64,000 nucleotides of DNA from Candidatus Dormiibacterota bacterium (GCA_024280995.1 JAMXLM010000023.1:62001-126000); one strand, 5' to 3'. Positions 24,376 through 33,360 are shown, numbered from the stretch's first letter. Translations and numbers: made by a program. The notes: generated by a model not told the origin, from the letters alone.

Positions 24376-24381
24376 ATCATA
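24376..24381 (-). promoter_or_regulatory. -10 hexamer, leaderless (shared divergent promoter region)
   Basis: TATGAT on the minus strand, 8 nt before GTG 24367. Only 21 nt separate the two divergent start codons (24367 and 24389), so any plus-strand promoter must overlap this site; CATAGA at 24378-24383 is a weak candidate. Confidence 0.5.
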
Positions 24382-24388
24382 GAAGCGC

Positions 24389-25585
24389 ATGAGAGATTTC
24401 CTCCGCAACGGGAAGTTGCTCACGCTCATGCTCGGGCACTTCACCGTCGATTCGTACGTCGGCGTCATCCCGGTGCTCTACCCGCTGCTCATCGGCCGGT
24501 TTCATCTGAGCCTCGCCACCGTCGGCCTCGTGAGCCTCGCCTACAGCGGCATGGCGGCGATCTCGCAACCGTTGTTCGGGATTCTCGCCGACCGGTTCGG
24601 CACCCGGTTCACCGGTTTCGCGCTTGCCTGGACGGCGATCACGTTCTCGCTTGTCGGGTTCATCTCGAGCTTTCCATTGCTGCTCGCGCTCGCGATGGCC
24701 TCGGGTCTCGGATCCGGCGCCTTCCACCCGCTGGGCGCGCTCGACGTGCGCGGCCTGCTGGCGGCGCGCCGCCGAAGCCTGGGCATGTCGATCTACGTGA
24801 CCGCGGGCACCGTCGGTGTCGCGGCCGGCCCGCTGATCGGCATCCTGCTTTTCGGCGCGTTCGGCATCCGCGGCACGGGGTTGCTCGTAGTCCCCGGCCT
24901 GGTGACCGGCGGCTACCTCCTCTGGCGGATGCGCGGACGGGTGGCCTCCGCCGCCGGCGGCGCGCGGCAGGCGGTCGCGCAGCATCAGGCTGTACCGGTC
25001 TTCGCCCTCGCCGCGGTGATCGGCGTGATGATGTCTCGCAGCTGGACCGTGAACGTCTTCCAGGCGTTCACCCCGACCTGGTATCGCGAGCTCGGCTATG
25101 GACCGGCGTTCTATGGACCGCTCGCGACCACGCTGGTCCTCGCGAGCGCGTTCGGGACCGTCGGTGCGGGGTCTCTTGCCGACCGTTACGGCCGGCGTGC
25201 GGTGATCCTCGTCACCCTGGTCCTCAGCATCCCGGCGATCCTTCTCTTCACCCTCTTTCCCGGCCCATGGGCATTCGGCAGCGCGATCCTCATCGGTTTC
25301 CTGGCCGCGTCGACGGCGCCGCTGATGCTTCTCATGGCGCAGCAGCTGATGGCATCACGCGCCGGCCTCGCCTCTGGCCTGGTCATGGGACTCGGATTCG
25401 TCACGGGCGCGATCGGCGTGCCGATCAATGGAGCGATCGGCGACGCCATCGGGCTTCAGAAGTCACTGATGGCCCACGTCATCCTGGTCATCGTCACCAT
25501 CGGGATCGCGTGGTTCCTGCCTCGGGAGCAGGAGATCGAGCGATTCGCCACCCAGCGCCCGGTCAGCGAACCGGCGACGGCATGA
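24389..25585 (+). CDS. MFS transporter, fosmidomycin-resistance-like
   Basis: 398 residues with twelve predicted helices. The beginning LMLGHFTVDSYVGVIPVLYP and the GILADRFGTRFTG loop are typical of the fosmidomycin-resistance (Fsr) branch of the major facilitator superfamily. SLADRYGRRAVI marks the second half. Probably an exporter of a small molecule; the substrate is not predictable. Its TGA overlaps the globin ATG (ATGA). Confidence 0.88.
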   Translation: MRDFLRNGKLLTLMLGHFTVDSYVGVIPVLYPLLIGRFHLSLATVGLVSLAYSGMAAISQPLFGILADRFGTRFTGFALAWTAITFSLVGFISSFPLLLALAMASGLGSGAFHPLGALDVRGLLAARRRSLGMSIYVTAGTVGVAAGPLIGILLFGAFGIRGTGLLVVPGLVTGGYLLWRMRGRVASAAGGARQAVAQHQAVPVFALAAVIGVMMSRSWTVNVFQAFTPTWYRELGYGPAFYGPLATTLVLASAFGTVGAGSLADRYGRRAVILVTLVLSIPAILLFTLFPGPWAFGSAILIGFLAASTAPLMLLMAQQLMASRAGLASGLVMGLGFVTGAIGVPINGAIGDAIGLQKSLMAHVILVIVTIGIAWFLPREQEIERFATQRPVSEPATA

Positions 25586-25965
25586 AGCTGCACGACACCC
25601 TCTACGAGCTGGCCGGTGGAGAGGACACATTCCGCACCCTCGTCCGCCGGTTCTACGCCGGCGTCGCCGCGGACCCGGTTCTGCGCGCCATCTATCCGGA
25701 GGAAGACCTGTCGGGGGCTACCGAACGTCTGACGCTTTTCCTCATCCAGTACTGGGGCGGTCCGCAGACCTACAGCGAGACACGTGGGCATCCGCGCCTC
25801 CGACTTCGCCACCAGCCGTTCGCGATCGGCCGGCGCGAACGCGAAGCCTGGCTTGGACATATGACCGCAGCCGTCGACTCGCTCGACCTGGCGCCCGCGG
25901 TGCGCAAGGCGCTTCTCGACTACTTCGAGACTGCGTCGACCGCGATGATCAACCGGCCGGGTTAG
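25582..25965 (+). CDS. truncated haemoglobin, group II
   Basis: 127 residues. Features: YELAGGEDTFRTLVRRFYAG, DPVLRAIYPEEDLSGA, FLIQYWGGPQTYSETRGHPRL and the proximal-His region RLRHQPFAIGRREREAWL. The WGGP and YSE motifs are typical of group II truncated globins, which bind oxygen or nitric oxide. It overlaps the MFS stop by 4 nt. Its last 17 nt overlap the convergent DUF2254 gene. Confidence 0.95.
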   Translation: MKLHDTLYELAGGEDTFRTLVRRFYAGVAADPVLRAIYPEEDLSGATERLTLFLIQYWGGPQTYSETRGHPRLRLRHQPFAIGRREREAWLGHMTAAVDSLDLAPAVRKALLDYFETASTAMINRPG

Positions 25966-27556
25966 GCAACGCCGGCTTCACCAGATCCGGGGCCACGACC
26001 GGGATCTCGTCGAGGCTCACGGCGCCGTTGCCCGAGCTCTTGGCGCGCCGCAGAGCGGCACGCAGCAGGGGGATCTTGTCGCGCAGCGGCTGCTCCAGCC
26101 AGTCGAAGGAGATGACGCGCTCGTTGACCTCCCAGAAGAGGCCGTTCGACACGCCCTCCATGCGGGTGAGGGCGGCGTCGACGAAATCGGGCGGCGCGGC
26201 GGCGATTCCCTCGACGAGCACGTGCGCGATGTCCTTCTCGTCCGCCGCCATCGCCCAGCACGTGAGCTTGGCGACCCCTTTGAAGAGGCCGTTGAGACCG
26301 ATCGGCCGCGCATTGGGGATGAGGTCCAGGAAGTTGCGCACGAGCAGCTGAGCGAGCCGGAAAGAGACCTGCGGGTCGCAGACGCGCGCCTCGATCGCAA
26401 GGTCGGCGACATCCTCGGCGGCAGCGCCGAAGATCGCGGGCATTCCCGCCTCGTCGAAATGCCGGCCATATCGCAGCAGATGAGCCGCAGCCTCGACGGC
26501 CAGGTCGCGCCGCCACTCCAGCGAGCCGATGGCAAAGCGGCGGTACTCGTTCATGATCCCCGACGCGAACGTCGGCGCCGAGCGGTTGATCGCGGTCCGC
26601 AGGTACGTGTTGAAGAAGCGGACGCACAGCTCGGCGACCTCGGGGTCGCCAATGTCGATGGCCGCAAGCCCGATGTGGCGCGTGGCCACAGCGATCGAGT
26701 GCACCGCCTCCTTGCGGTGGACCGGCGCGAGCCCGACCATGTCGACGAAGCTCGACATCACCAGGTACTCGAACCAGGTCCGCGCTCGATTGACCTCGGC
26801 GATGATCTGGTCCGACGCGCCAGGAAGCTCGGTGTGCCCGACCTTGAACCACTCCGGGTCCATGCCCTTCTTCTTGGCCGGGATGTAGGTCCGCGCGACG
26901 TACTCTCCGAGCACGTCGATCCCCAGCACCGCCACCGGCATGTCGCCCAGCTGGATGGAGCCGTACGCGATGTCGGTGACCTGGGCGATGCAGGTCATGA
27001 GCTCGCTGCGGCGCTTCAACGAGCGACGCGCCCGGCGCATGATGCCTTCGACGAGCGTCTCGGCCCGCATGACCTCGAACGTGTAGAGCACGTACGGAAA
27101 GAGGAGCGCGAAGTTGACGAGCGCGAGTATCTCGGCGACGGCAACGCTCGCCATCGGCACGTAGTTGACCTTGATCTCCGAGCGGACGAGGAACGTGTAG
27201 AGGATCGACGCGAGGGCGAAGCTGAGCACGAAAGCGTTCAGCGGATTGCGCGTGAAGATGCCGATGATGCGCGGTGAGTAGCGCGACGAGCTCGTCTGGA
27301 TGCCGAACATCACGCCCAGCAGGACGATGCTCAACGTCACGCCTTCGGCGCCTCCCACCAGGCCCAGCGCCCCGCCCGCGGCGGTGGGGTCCGGGGTGAA
27401 AAAGTCGGCGAACGACGCGTAGTGCGATGCGTCGAGGAAGCCGAAAAGGACGACGAGCATCAGGGCGATCGTCACCAGCGCGAGGCCGGAAAGGATGGCG
27501 CCCGCCCAGCCGATCGACCCGGATGGTGCTTGCGCCTTCGAATTCACTTTCGACAT
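25949..27556 (-). CDS. DUF2254-like membrane protein
   Basis: 535 residues. The N-terminal third has four membrane helices (GAILSGLALVTIALMLVVLF, GVTLSIVLLGVMFGIQ, NAFVLSFALASILYTFLV, ILALVNFALLFPYVLYTFEV) with the family motif SSSRYSPRIIG between. The cytoplasmic remainder is helical (AIDIGDPEVAELCVRFFNTY, LWRRDLAVEA-like segments). Function unknown. TAGGAT lies 8 nt before ATG 27556 and no Shine-Dalgarno is visible; upstream in-frame starts would add an unrelated tail. Confidence 0.8.
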   Translation of the reverse strand: MSKVNSKAQAPSGSIGWAGAILSGLALVTIALMLVVLFGFLDASHYASFADFFTPDPTAAGGALGLVGGAEGVTLSIVLLGVMFGIQTSSSRYSPRIIGIFTRNPLNAFVLSFALASILYTFLVRSEIKVNYVPMASVAVAEILALVNFALLFPYVLYTFEVMRAETLVEGIMRRARRSLKRRSELMTCIAQVTDIAYGSIQLGDMPVAVLGIDVLGEYVARTYIPAKKKGMDPEWFKVGHTELPGASDQIIAEVNRARTWFEYLVMSSFVDMVGLAPVHRKEAVHSIAVATRHIGLAAIDIGDPEVAELCVRFFNTYLRTAINRSAPTFASGIMNEYRRFAIGSLEWRRDLAVEAAAHLLRYGRHFDEAGMPAIFGAAAEDVADLAIEARVCDPQVSFRLAQLLVRNFLDLIPNARPIGLNGLFKGVAKLTCWAMAADEKDIAHVLVEGIAAAPPDFVDAALTRMEGVSNGLFWEVNERVISFDWLEQPLRDKIPLLRAALRRAKSSGNGAVSLDEIPVVAPDLVKPALPNPAG

Positions 27557-27564
27557 GCGCCGCG

Positions 27565-27570
27565 ATCCTA
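27565..27570 (-). promoter_or_regulatory. -10 hexamer, leaderless
   Basis: TAGGAT on the minus strand, 8 nt before ATG 27556, no Shine-Dalgarno. Confidence 0.5.
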
Positions 27571-27630
27571 GTGGACTGTGACGGCAATTCAGCCAGCGAG
27601 ATGCGGCGGAATTGGCCGGCACGGGCCACT

Positions 27631-27636
27631 TAGTCT
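27631..27636 (+). promoter_or_regulatory. -10 hexamer, leaderless
   Basis: TAGTCT followed by 8 nt and TTG 27645. This spacing decides for TTG 27645 over the upstream ATTGG-proximal alternative at 27612. Confidence 0.5.
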
Positions 27637-27644
27637 TTGGGAAC

Positions 27645-28310
27645 TTGATTCGAGCCATCGTCTTCGACTTCGACGGCCTGATCCTCGACACGGAGGAGCC
27701 GGTGTACCGGTCCTGGCTCGAGGTCTACCTGGCGCATGGAGAGGAGCTGCCCTTCGACCGCTGGGTCCAGATCGTCGGCTCGACGACGGCGGGCTTCAAC
27801 CCGCAGAGCCACCTGGAGGAGCGGCTCGGACGGCCGCTGTCGGAAGAGGTGCTCGAACGCCGGAAAGGAAGGCGGACGGAGATGATCCTGGGGCGGACCG
27901 CACTGCCTGGGGTCGTCGAGAAGATCGAGGCCGCCCGCGACCTTGGGATGAGGCTCGGCTGCGCGTCGAGCTCGACACAGGAATGGGTTCAGGGACACCT
28001 GGCGCGGCTCGGCATCGTCGACCGCTTCGAGTGCATCAAATGCCGCGACGACGTGGCGCACGCCAAGCCGGAGCCGGACCTCTACCTCGCTGTGCTCGAC
28101 TGCCTGGGGCTCCGCGCCGCCGAGGCGATCGCGATCGAGGACTCGCCGAACGGCATCGCGGCCGCCAAGCGAGCGGGAATGCGATGCGTGGCGATCCCCA
28201 ACACGATCACGGCTCAGCTCGACCTCAGCCATGCCGACCTGGTCCTCAACTCCCTGGCCGAGCTCTCTATGGCTGAGCTACTGGAGCGCATAGGCTCGGC
28301 CGCCGGGTAG
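27645..28310 (+). CDS. HAD-superfamily phosphatase, beta-phosphoglucomutase-like
   Basis: 221 residues from TTG 27645. HAD motif I is VFDFDGLILDTE (nucleophile and acid Asp), motif II is LGCASSST, motif III Lys is in HAKPEPDLY, and motif IV is AIEDSPNGIAAAKRAG. The cap domain has an extended helical insertion (HLEERLGRPLSEEVLERRKG), as in beta-phosphoglucomutase and phosphoglycolate phosphatase relatives. Substrate not predictable. Confidence 0.93.
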   Translation: MIRAIVFDFDGLILDTEEPVYRSWLEVYLAHGEELPFDRWVQIVGSTTAGFNPQSHLEERLGRPLSEEVLERRKGRRTEMILGRTALPGVVEKIEAARDLGMRLGCASSSTQEWVQGHLARLGIVDRFECIKCRDDVAHAKPEPDLYLAVLDCLGLRAAEAIAIEDSPNGIAAAKRAGMRCVAIPNTITAQLDLSHADLVLNSLAELSMAELLERIGSAAG

Positions 28311-28530
28311 GCCCTCGCATCTGCGCGGCCTCGGCGACCGGGCGCTAGCGCGCTGAAGCCTGCGTCAGGGGGCCGGGCGCTGATTCGCTGCCCCCGCGAC
28401 CACGACGCGGGGACCCCAGCAGGTATTGCGGTCCTCATCGCGCCACCCCTTCCTTGGGTCCGGCCGCCGACTGCCGTGGATCTGCGTGCTCCCGCCGTCC
28501 GAGCCTGGCCGAACCTCCTAATCTGTTCGC
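28311..28530. other. 220-nt intergenic region with hairpins
   Basis: No convincing gene. It contains a GGGCGCTAGCGC palindromic stretch near 28340 and a 7-bp perfect stem CCCCGCG / CGCGGGG (28392-28412) without a T-run. It precedes the phosphofructokinase gene, but that gene has its own leaderless -10 at the right edge, so a leader riboswitch is unlikely. Confidence 0.4.
28519..28524 (+). promoter_or_regulatory. -10 hexamer of the phosphofructokinase gene, leaderless
   Basis: TAATCT, then GTTCGC, then GTG 28531. No Shine-Dalgarno site. Confidence 0.5.
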
Positions 28531-29565
28531 GTGCGAATCGGGATCCTCACCGGCGGTGGCGACGCGCCCGGGCTGAACGCCGCGATCCGCGCCGTCGCCC
28601 GGCGCGCGTTTCAGCTGGGCCACCAGGTCAGCGGCGTGAAGAACGGCTGGGCGGGCTGCCTCGAGGAAGGGCTCATCGACGAGCTAACCCCGGCCGACGT
28701 TCGGGGAATCCTGCCGCTGGGCGGAACGATCCTCGGCACTTCCCGAACCAATCCGTCCAAGGAGCAGAACGGCATTCCGCGCGTGATCCGCACCCTGAGG
28801 CACCACGGCGTCGACGGGCTGGTGCCCATCGGCGGCGACGACACTCTTAGCGTCGCGGCCAAGCTGCACGAAGCGGGCTTCCGCACGGTCGGTGTGCCGA
28901 AGACGATCGACAACGATCTCTCCGCGACAGAGTTCTGCATCGGCTTCGACACCGCGGTCGGGGTGGTGACGGAGGCGCTCGACCGCCTGCACACAACGGC
29001 GTCGGCGCATCACCGCGTCATGGTCGTCGAGGCGATGGGACGTGACGCCGGCTGGGTCGCGCTGATGGGGGGCATCGCCGGCGGCGCGGACATGATCATC
29101 ATCCCCGAGTTCGAGGTCCCGCTCTCCGACGTCGTCGCGCACCTCTACCGCCGCCGTGGCGAGGGCAAGCTCTTCAGCATCATCATCGTCGCCGAGGGAG
29201 CGCACATCCCCGAGCTCGAGAGGGAGCAGGGGGGCGAGTCGGAGAAGGACGCGTTCGGACATGTGCGGCTTGCCAAGCGCGGCATCGGGGACATCCTCGC
29301 CAGCGCCATCGAGCACGAGACGGGCTTCGAGACGCGCGTCACGGTTCTCGGTCACCTGCAGCGCGGCGGCTCGCCGTCGCCGGTCGACCGGATCTGGGCC
29401 ACGCGCCTGGGAGTCGCCGCGGTGGAGCTGATCGTCAACGGGCAGAGCGGCGTGATCCCAATCCGGCGGAACGGCGACGTCGAGGTCGTGCCCATCGCGG
29501 AAGTCGTCGCCCAGACACGGCGCGTGCCCAAGGAGCTCTACGAGCTCACGCAAGTCTTCGTCTAG
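28531..29565 (+). CDS. 6-phosphofructokinase with PPi-type active site
   Basis: 344 residues, the group III PFK family. It phosphorylates fructose 6-phosphate in glycolysis. N-terminal GILTGGGDAPGLNAAIR is the nucleotide or phosphate loop; PKTIDNDL and MGRDAGWVALMGG are substrate motifs. Where ATP-dependent E. coli PFK has Gly104 and Gly124, this protein has D104 (PIGGDDTLS) and K124 (VPKTIDND), the residue pair known to favour pyrophosphate over ATP. Numbering matches E. coli exactly. Reversible PPi use is therefore predicted. Leaderless -10 upstream; cobalamin adenosyltransferase follows. Confidence 0.93.
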   Translation: MRIGILTGGGDAPGLNAAIRAVARRAFQLGHQVSGVKNGWAGCLEEGLIDELTPADVRGILPLGGTILGTSRTNPSKEQNGIPRVIRTLRHHGVDGLVPIGGDDTLSVAAKLHEAGFRTVGVPKTIDNDLSATEFCIGFDTAVGVVTEALDRLHTTASAHHRVMVVEAMGRDAGWVALMGGIAGGADMIIIPEFEVPLSDVVAHLYRRRGEGKLFSIIIVAEGAHIPELEREQGGESEKDAFGHVRLAKRGIGDILASAIEHETGFETRVTVLGHLQRGGSPSPVDRIWATRLGVAAVELIVNGQSGVIPIRRNGDVEVVPIAEVVAQTRRVPKELYELTQVFV

Positions 29566-29596
29566 CGAGTCCAGGCCGGCGAAACGCCGGAAGCAG

Positions 29597-30160
29597 ATGA
29601 ACGAGCTCGCCGGCAGCGGCGACGACGGGACGACAGGGCTGCTCGGCGGCGGGCGCGCGTCCAAGGACGATCCCCGCGTCGAAGCGTTCGGCACCGTCGA
29701 CGAAGCGTCGAGCGCCATCGGGCTCGCCCGGTCCCTGGCCACGCACGCGCGCGTCACCTCTATCTGTGAGGAGCTCCAGCGCGGGCTGTACGCCGTCGGC
29801 GCCGAGCTGGGGACCAACCCAGAGGCGCGAAGGTCATATGCGACGACGAGCGCGGTCGAGGTGACTCGCCTCGAGGTCCTGATGCGCGAGCTCGAGGCGG
29901 AGACGACGATGCCCGAGGGATTCATCCTGCCGGGCGCGACGCCGGCGTCGGCGGCGCTCGACCTGGCGAGGGCGATCGTGCGAAGGGCCGAGCGGCGGTA
30001 CATCACCCTCACGAGATCGGGCGACCCGGGCAACCCCGAGATCGGCCGCTGGCTCAACCGGCTGAGCCTGCTGCTGTTCGTGCTCGGCCGCTACGAGGAA
30101 AGCCTGGACGGCAAAACCGCGAAGGCTGCAAAAGGCGCCGAGACCAGACGTTCTAACTAA
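29597..30160 (+). CDS. PduO/MMAB-type cob(I)alamin adenosyltransferase
   Basis: 187 residues. It transfers adenosyl from ATP to cob(I)alamin to make coenzyme B12. Features: GDDGTTGLLGGGRASKDDPR (ATP loop), EAFGTVDEASSAIGLAR, the FILPGATPASAALDLARAIV segment with RRAERR, and NRLSLLLFVLGRYEE. The C-terminus has a short Lys/Ala-rich extension. It implies at least one adenosylcobalamin-dependent enzyme elsewhere, such as methylmalonyl-CoA mutase. It starts 31 nt after the PFK stop. Confidence 0.95.
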   Translation: MNELAGSGDDGTTGLLGGGRASKDDPRVEAFGTVDEASSAIGLARSLATHARVTSICEELQRGLYAVGAELGTNPEARRSYATTSAVEVTRLEVLMRELEAETTMPEGFILPGATPASAALDLARAIVRRAERRYITLTRSGDPGNPEIGRWLNRLSLLLFVLGRYEESLDGKTAKAAKGAETRRSN

Positions 30161-30163
30161 GCT
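30158..30163 (+). promoter_or_regulatory. -10 hexamer, leaderless
   Basis: TAAGCT, 9 nt before GTG 30173; its first three bases are the TAA stop of the upstream gene. Confidence 0.4.
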
Positions 30164-30172
30164 TCGAATCGA

Positions 30173-31108
30173 GTGGCACCTTTGACTTTCGCCGCCGTCG
30201 TCCTGGCCGGCCTGGCGCTCTTCTGGCTCGCGCTTTCGTACGTCGTGTACCGGCGCGCCTTCGTCTCACCGCGGCCGATGTGGCTCGACGACTTCTCGTT
30301 CACCCCGTTCGAGTTTCAGGCCGACTACGAGGACGTGGAGCTCGTCACCGCGGACGGCATCAACTTCGGCGCCTGGCACTTCAGGCAACCGGGATCGCCG
30401 CAGACCGTGATCATCTCCGGCGGCCACAAGGGCCAGCGCCAGGGAGCTCTCGGCATCGCGATCGCGCTCTGGCGCAAGGGCTTCAACGTCGTCCTCTACT
30501 CGTATCGCGGGATGCCGGGCAGCGACCGGGCGCCGGTGACGTTCGGGATCAAAGAGGTCCTCGAGCTTCAGGCCGCAATCGCGTTCGCGCGCAAGCGCAT
30601 CCCCAATGCGCGGATCGGCCTGCTCGGATACTCGATGGGCGCCGTCGTCTCGCTGCTCGGCGCGGCCGGCGAGCCGGGCGTGCAGGCGTTGGTGCTGGAC
30701 AGCCCGTTCAGCGACCTGCGCCGGCTGCTGGTCGAGAACGTCCGCAGGGCGAGCAAGATGCCCGGCACGCCCTTCGTCTGGATGGCGGGGATGATGCTCT
30801 GGCTGCGGACCCGCTGCCGGCTCTCCGACTGCCGGCCGATCGACGTCCTCTCATCGCTCGAACCCAGGCCCCTGTTCTTCATTCACGGCGGGGCGGATGC
30901 GATCACCAACGTCAATCACAGCCGCCGCCTGTACGACGCGTACCGGGGACCGCGCGAGATCTGGATCGTGCAGGGTGCGCCGCACACGGGTGCCTACTTC
31001 GCGGACCGCTCGCTCTACGTGGAGCGGGTCGCGGGTTTCTTCGCCCGACACCTCGGGTTGGATGTGAGCAGCCACCTCCGGCTGGTCGAAGAGGAAGAAG
31101 TCTCTTAG
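30173..31108 (+). CDS. membrane-anchored alpha/beta hydrolase
   Basis: 311 residues. One N-terminal helix (AAVVLAGLALFWLALSYVVY) and an alpha/beta hydrolase domain: nucleophile Ser in LLGYSMGAVVSLL, acid Asp region FIHGGADAITN, and catalytic His in GAPHTGAYF. Resembles the DUF1749/BAAT-like serine hydrolases encoded next to MoxR operons. Substrate unknown. Confidence 0.88.
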   Translation: MAPLTFAAVVLAGLALFWLALSYVVYRRAFVSPRPMWLDDFSFTPFEFQADYEDVELVTADGINFGAWHFRQPGSPQTVIISGGHKGQRQGALGIAIALWRKGFNVVLYSYRGMPGSDRAPVTFGIKEVLELQAAIAFARKRIPNARIGLLGYSMGAVVSLLGAAGEPGVQALVLDSPFSDLRRLLVENVRRASKMPGTPFVWMAGMMLWLRTRCRLSDCRPIDVLSSLEPRPLFFIHGGADAITNVNHSRRLYDAYRGPREIWIVQGAPHTGAYFADRSLYVERVAGFFARHLGLDVSSHLRLVEEEEVS

Positions 31109-31145
31109 GCTCGGCGGGAACCGATCGTCACCCTCATGCGTATTC

Positions 31146-31181
31146 AGGTGACATGGGCGACACCTATGTCGAACCTATAAT
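31146..31181 (+). promoter_or_regulatory. promoter of the MoxR-DUF58-TgpA operon with inverted repeat
   Basis: Perfect -10 TATAAT at 31176-31181, 10 nt before ATG 31192. Just upstream, AGGTG and CACCT (31146-31150 and 31161-31165) form an inverted repeat with a 10-nt centre where the -35 would lie, a possible operator. Confidence 0.55.
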
Positions 31182-31191
31182 CGCGGAAGGA

Positions 31192-32151
31192 ATGGGGCCC
31201 GCCGAGACAGTCCGCCGAGTCGCTGATTCGTTCATGACGAACGTCAGCCGGGCCATCGTCAACAAGGACGAGGAGATCAAGCTCTGTCTCGTCACCCTCC
31301 TCTGTGAGGGACACCTCCTCATCGAAGACGTCCCGGGCGTCGGCAAGACGATGCTGGCCAAGTCACTCGCCCGCTCGCTCGACTGCACCTTCCGCCGGAT
31401 CCAGTTCACACCGGACCTGCTGCCGAGTGACGTGACCGGTGTGCGCGCCTTCAACCAGAAGCTCAACGAGTTCGAGTTCCTGCCAGGTCCCGTCTTCGCC
31501 CAGATCATGCTGGCCGACGAGATCAACCGCGCCTCGCCCAAGACGCAGGCCGCCCTGCTGGAGGCGATGGAGGAGCGCCAGGTCACCATCGACGGCGTGA
31601 CCCACGTCCTGCCGAAGCCCTTCATGGTCATGGCGACGCAGAACCCCGTCGAGTACTCCGGAACCTTCCCGCTGCCCGAGGCGCAGCTCGACCGCTTCCT
31701 CATGAAGGTGAAGCTGGGCTACCTGACCGAGAAGGAAGAGGCCAACCTGCTCACGCAGCACAAGGTCGAGTCCCCGATGGAGGAGCTGCAGCCGGTCGTC
31801 TCACCCAACGAGCTGACCGCCGCCCAGGCCGCCGTTCGCGAGGTGTTCGTCAAGCCGGAGCTGCGCGAGTACATCGCGCGCCTGGTGGGCCGAACCCGCG
31901 GCAACTCCGAGGTCGCGCTCGGCGCGAGCACGCGCGGAACGCTTCACCTCTACCACGCAAGCCAGGCCCTTGCCGCGATCGAAGGCCGCGGCTACGTGCT
32001 TCCGGACGATGTCAAGAAGCTCGCGGAGCCTGTGCTGGCGCACCGGATCATCCTGCGGCCCAACGCGGAGATGCAGGGCCAGAGCGCGGGCAAGCTCATC
32101 GCCGCAATGGTCGAGCGCGAGCATGTCCCGCAGCTGGCTTACGACGGGTAG
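31192..32151 (+). CDS. MoxR-family AAA+ ATPase
   Basis: 319 residues from ATG 31192. Walker A is DVPGVGKTMLAKSL, Walker B IMLADEINRASPKTQAALLE, and sensor/arginine region GTFPLPEAQLDRFLMKV. MoxR proteins are chaperone-like ATPases that mature or activate partner proteins, normally with a DUF58 protein and a transglutaminase, both present here in the usual order. An upstream in-frame ATG at 31153 would place the -10 inside the coding region. Confidence 0.96.
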   Translation: MGPAETVRRVADSFMTNVSRAIVNKDEEIKLCLVTLLCEGHLLIEDVPGVGKTMLAKSLARSLDCTFRRIQFTPDLLPSDVTGVRAFNQKLNEFEFLPGPVFAQIMLADEINRASPKTQAALLEAMEERQVTIDGVTHVLPKPFMVMATQNPVEYSGTFPLPEAQLDRFLMKVKLGYLTEKEEANLLTQHKVESPMEELQPVVSPNELTAAQAAVREVFVKPELREYIARLVGRTRGNSEVALGASTRGTLHLYHASQALAAIEGRGYVLPDDVKKLAEPVLAHRIILRPNAEMQGQSAGKLIAAMVEREHVPQLAYDG

Positions 32152-32169
32152 CTGTAAGCCGGTCGAGCA

Positions 32170-33360
32170 ATGAGCAAGCTCGCCCTCGTCGGTGCACTCG
32201 GGCTTCTGCTCTTCTTCACGTACCTGACCGGCATCCGGCAGGCCTACAACTTCGCGTACGCGCTGCTGCTGCTTGTGGCGGTCGCCTGGATCTGGCCGCG
32301 GCTTGCGATTCGCGGGGTGAGCTTGAACCGCCGTGTGGATCCGGGAACGCCGACCGTCGGCGAGGTCTACGAAGAGGTCTTCGAGGTCGAGCGCAACGGC
32401 TGGGTGCCGGCGCCGTGGGTCGAGGTTCGCGACCTGGGCCAGATCCCCGACTACCAACCCGGCCGTGTCATCTCGCTCGGCCATGAGCTCGTCCGCTGGA
32501 AGGCCCGTGGCGTCTACCGCCGCCGCGGATGGATGGCCCTGGGTCCGACGTCGCTCAAGGTGCGCGAACCGTTCGGGCTCTTCGACCGCGAGCTGAAGAT
32601 CACGCAGCGGACCTCGATACTGGTCTATCCACGAGTGCGTCCGATCCCGGACCTGGTGACGCCCAGCTCGCAGCAGGTCGGGACCACCCAGGTGTACGGG
32701 GCCTGGTCCGATTACCCACCGGAGACGGGCGGCGTGCGCGACTACAACACCGGCGACAGCTTCGGCCGCATCCACTGGCCGCTCTCGGTCAAGCACCGAC
32801 GCCTGATGTCGAAGACGTTCGAGCAGCCGATGACCACCGACCTGTGGATCCTGCTCGACCTCGACCGCTCGGTGCATTTTGGCGAGGGCGAGGAGTCGAC
32901 GGTCGAGTACGCGGTCAGCCTCGCCGCGTCGATGGCGTCGCAGGTTCACAGCCGCGGCCGTCAGGTCGGCCTCGTCGCCAACGATTCGAAGGGCACCATC
33001 CTCGAACCTCACCGCGCGGTCCGCCAGGACCGCCTGATCCTCGACTACCTCGCCGTCTGTCAGGCCGACGGCCGCACGCCTTTGACCCAGACGCTCGCCT
33101 GGGAGCGCATCCGCCGCCTGCCGCGGCGCGCCATCGCCGTGATCACCCCGAGCGCGGACCCCACATGGGTCCGGCTCCTGCAGGCGGTTCGCGGCCGGCG
33201 CGCGAGCCTGATCGTCTTCTACCTCGACGCCGCCAGCTTCGGCGGTCCGGACCAGAACCCGAGCTTCGATCTTGGCCAGGACGTCGATCTCTACGTGGTT
33301 CGCGCCGGCGACGACTTCGCCCGGCTCGTGAGGACGCGAGATGCGATTCGTATCGCCTGA
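32170..33360 (+). CDS. DUF58 family protein
   Basis: 396 residues. Two N-terminal membrane helices (GALGLLLFFTYLTGI and FAYALLLLVAVAWIWP), then the DUF58 core VRDYNTGDSFGRIHWPLSVK and a von Willebrand A-like region (DLWILLDLDRSVHFGEGEES). Standard partner of MoxR ATPases. It overlaps the downstream transglutaminase gene by 20 nt, so the three genes form one operon. Molecular role unknown. Confidence 0.95.
   Translation: MSKLALVGALGLLLFFTYLTGIRQAYNFAYALLLLVAVAWIWPRLAIRGVSLNRRVDPGTPTVGEVYEEVFEVERNGWVPAPWVEVRDLGQIPDYQPGRVISLGHELVRWKARGVYRRRGWMALGPTSLKVREPFGLFDRELKITQRTSILVYPRVRPIPDLVTPSSQQVGTTQVYGAWSDYPPETGGVRDYNTGDSFGRIHWPLSVKHRRLMSKTFEQPMTTDLWILLDLDRSVHFGEGEESTVEYAVSLAASMASQVHSRGRQVGLVANDSKGTILEPHRAVRQDRLILDYLAVCQADGRTPLTQTLAWERIRRLPRRAIAVITPSADPTWVRLLQAVRGRRASLIVFYLDAASFGGPDQNPSFDLGQDVDLYVVRAGDDFARLVRTRDAIRIA

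Noticed and set aside
28311-28530. Riboswitch or leader RNA before the phosphofructokinase gene
   Set aside because: The hairpins match no class I know and the gene has its own -10 directly before the start, so no leader is expected.
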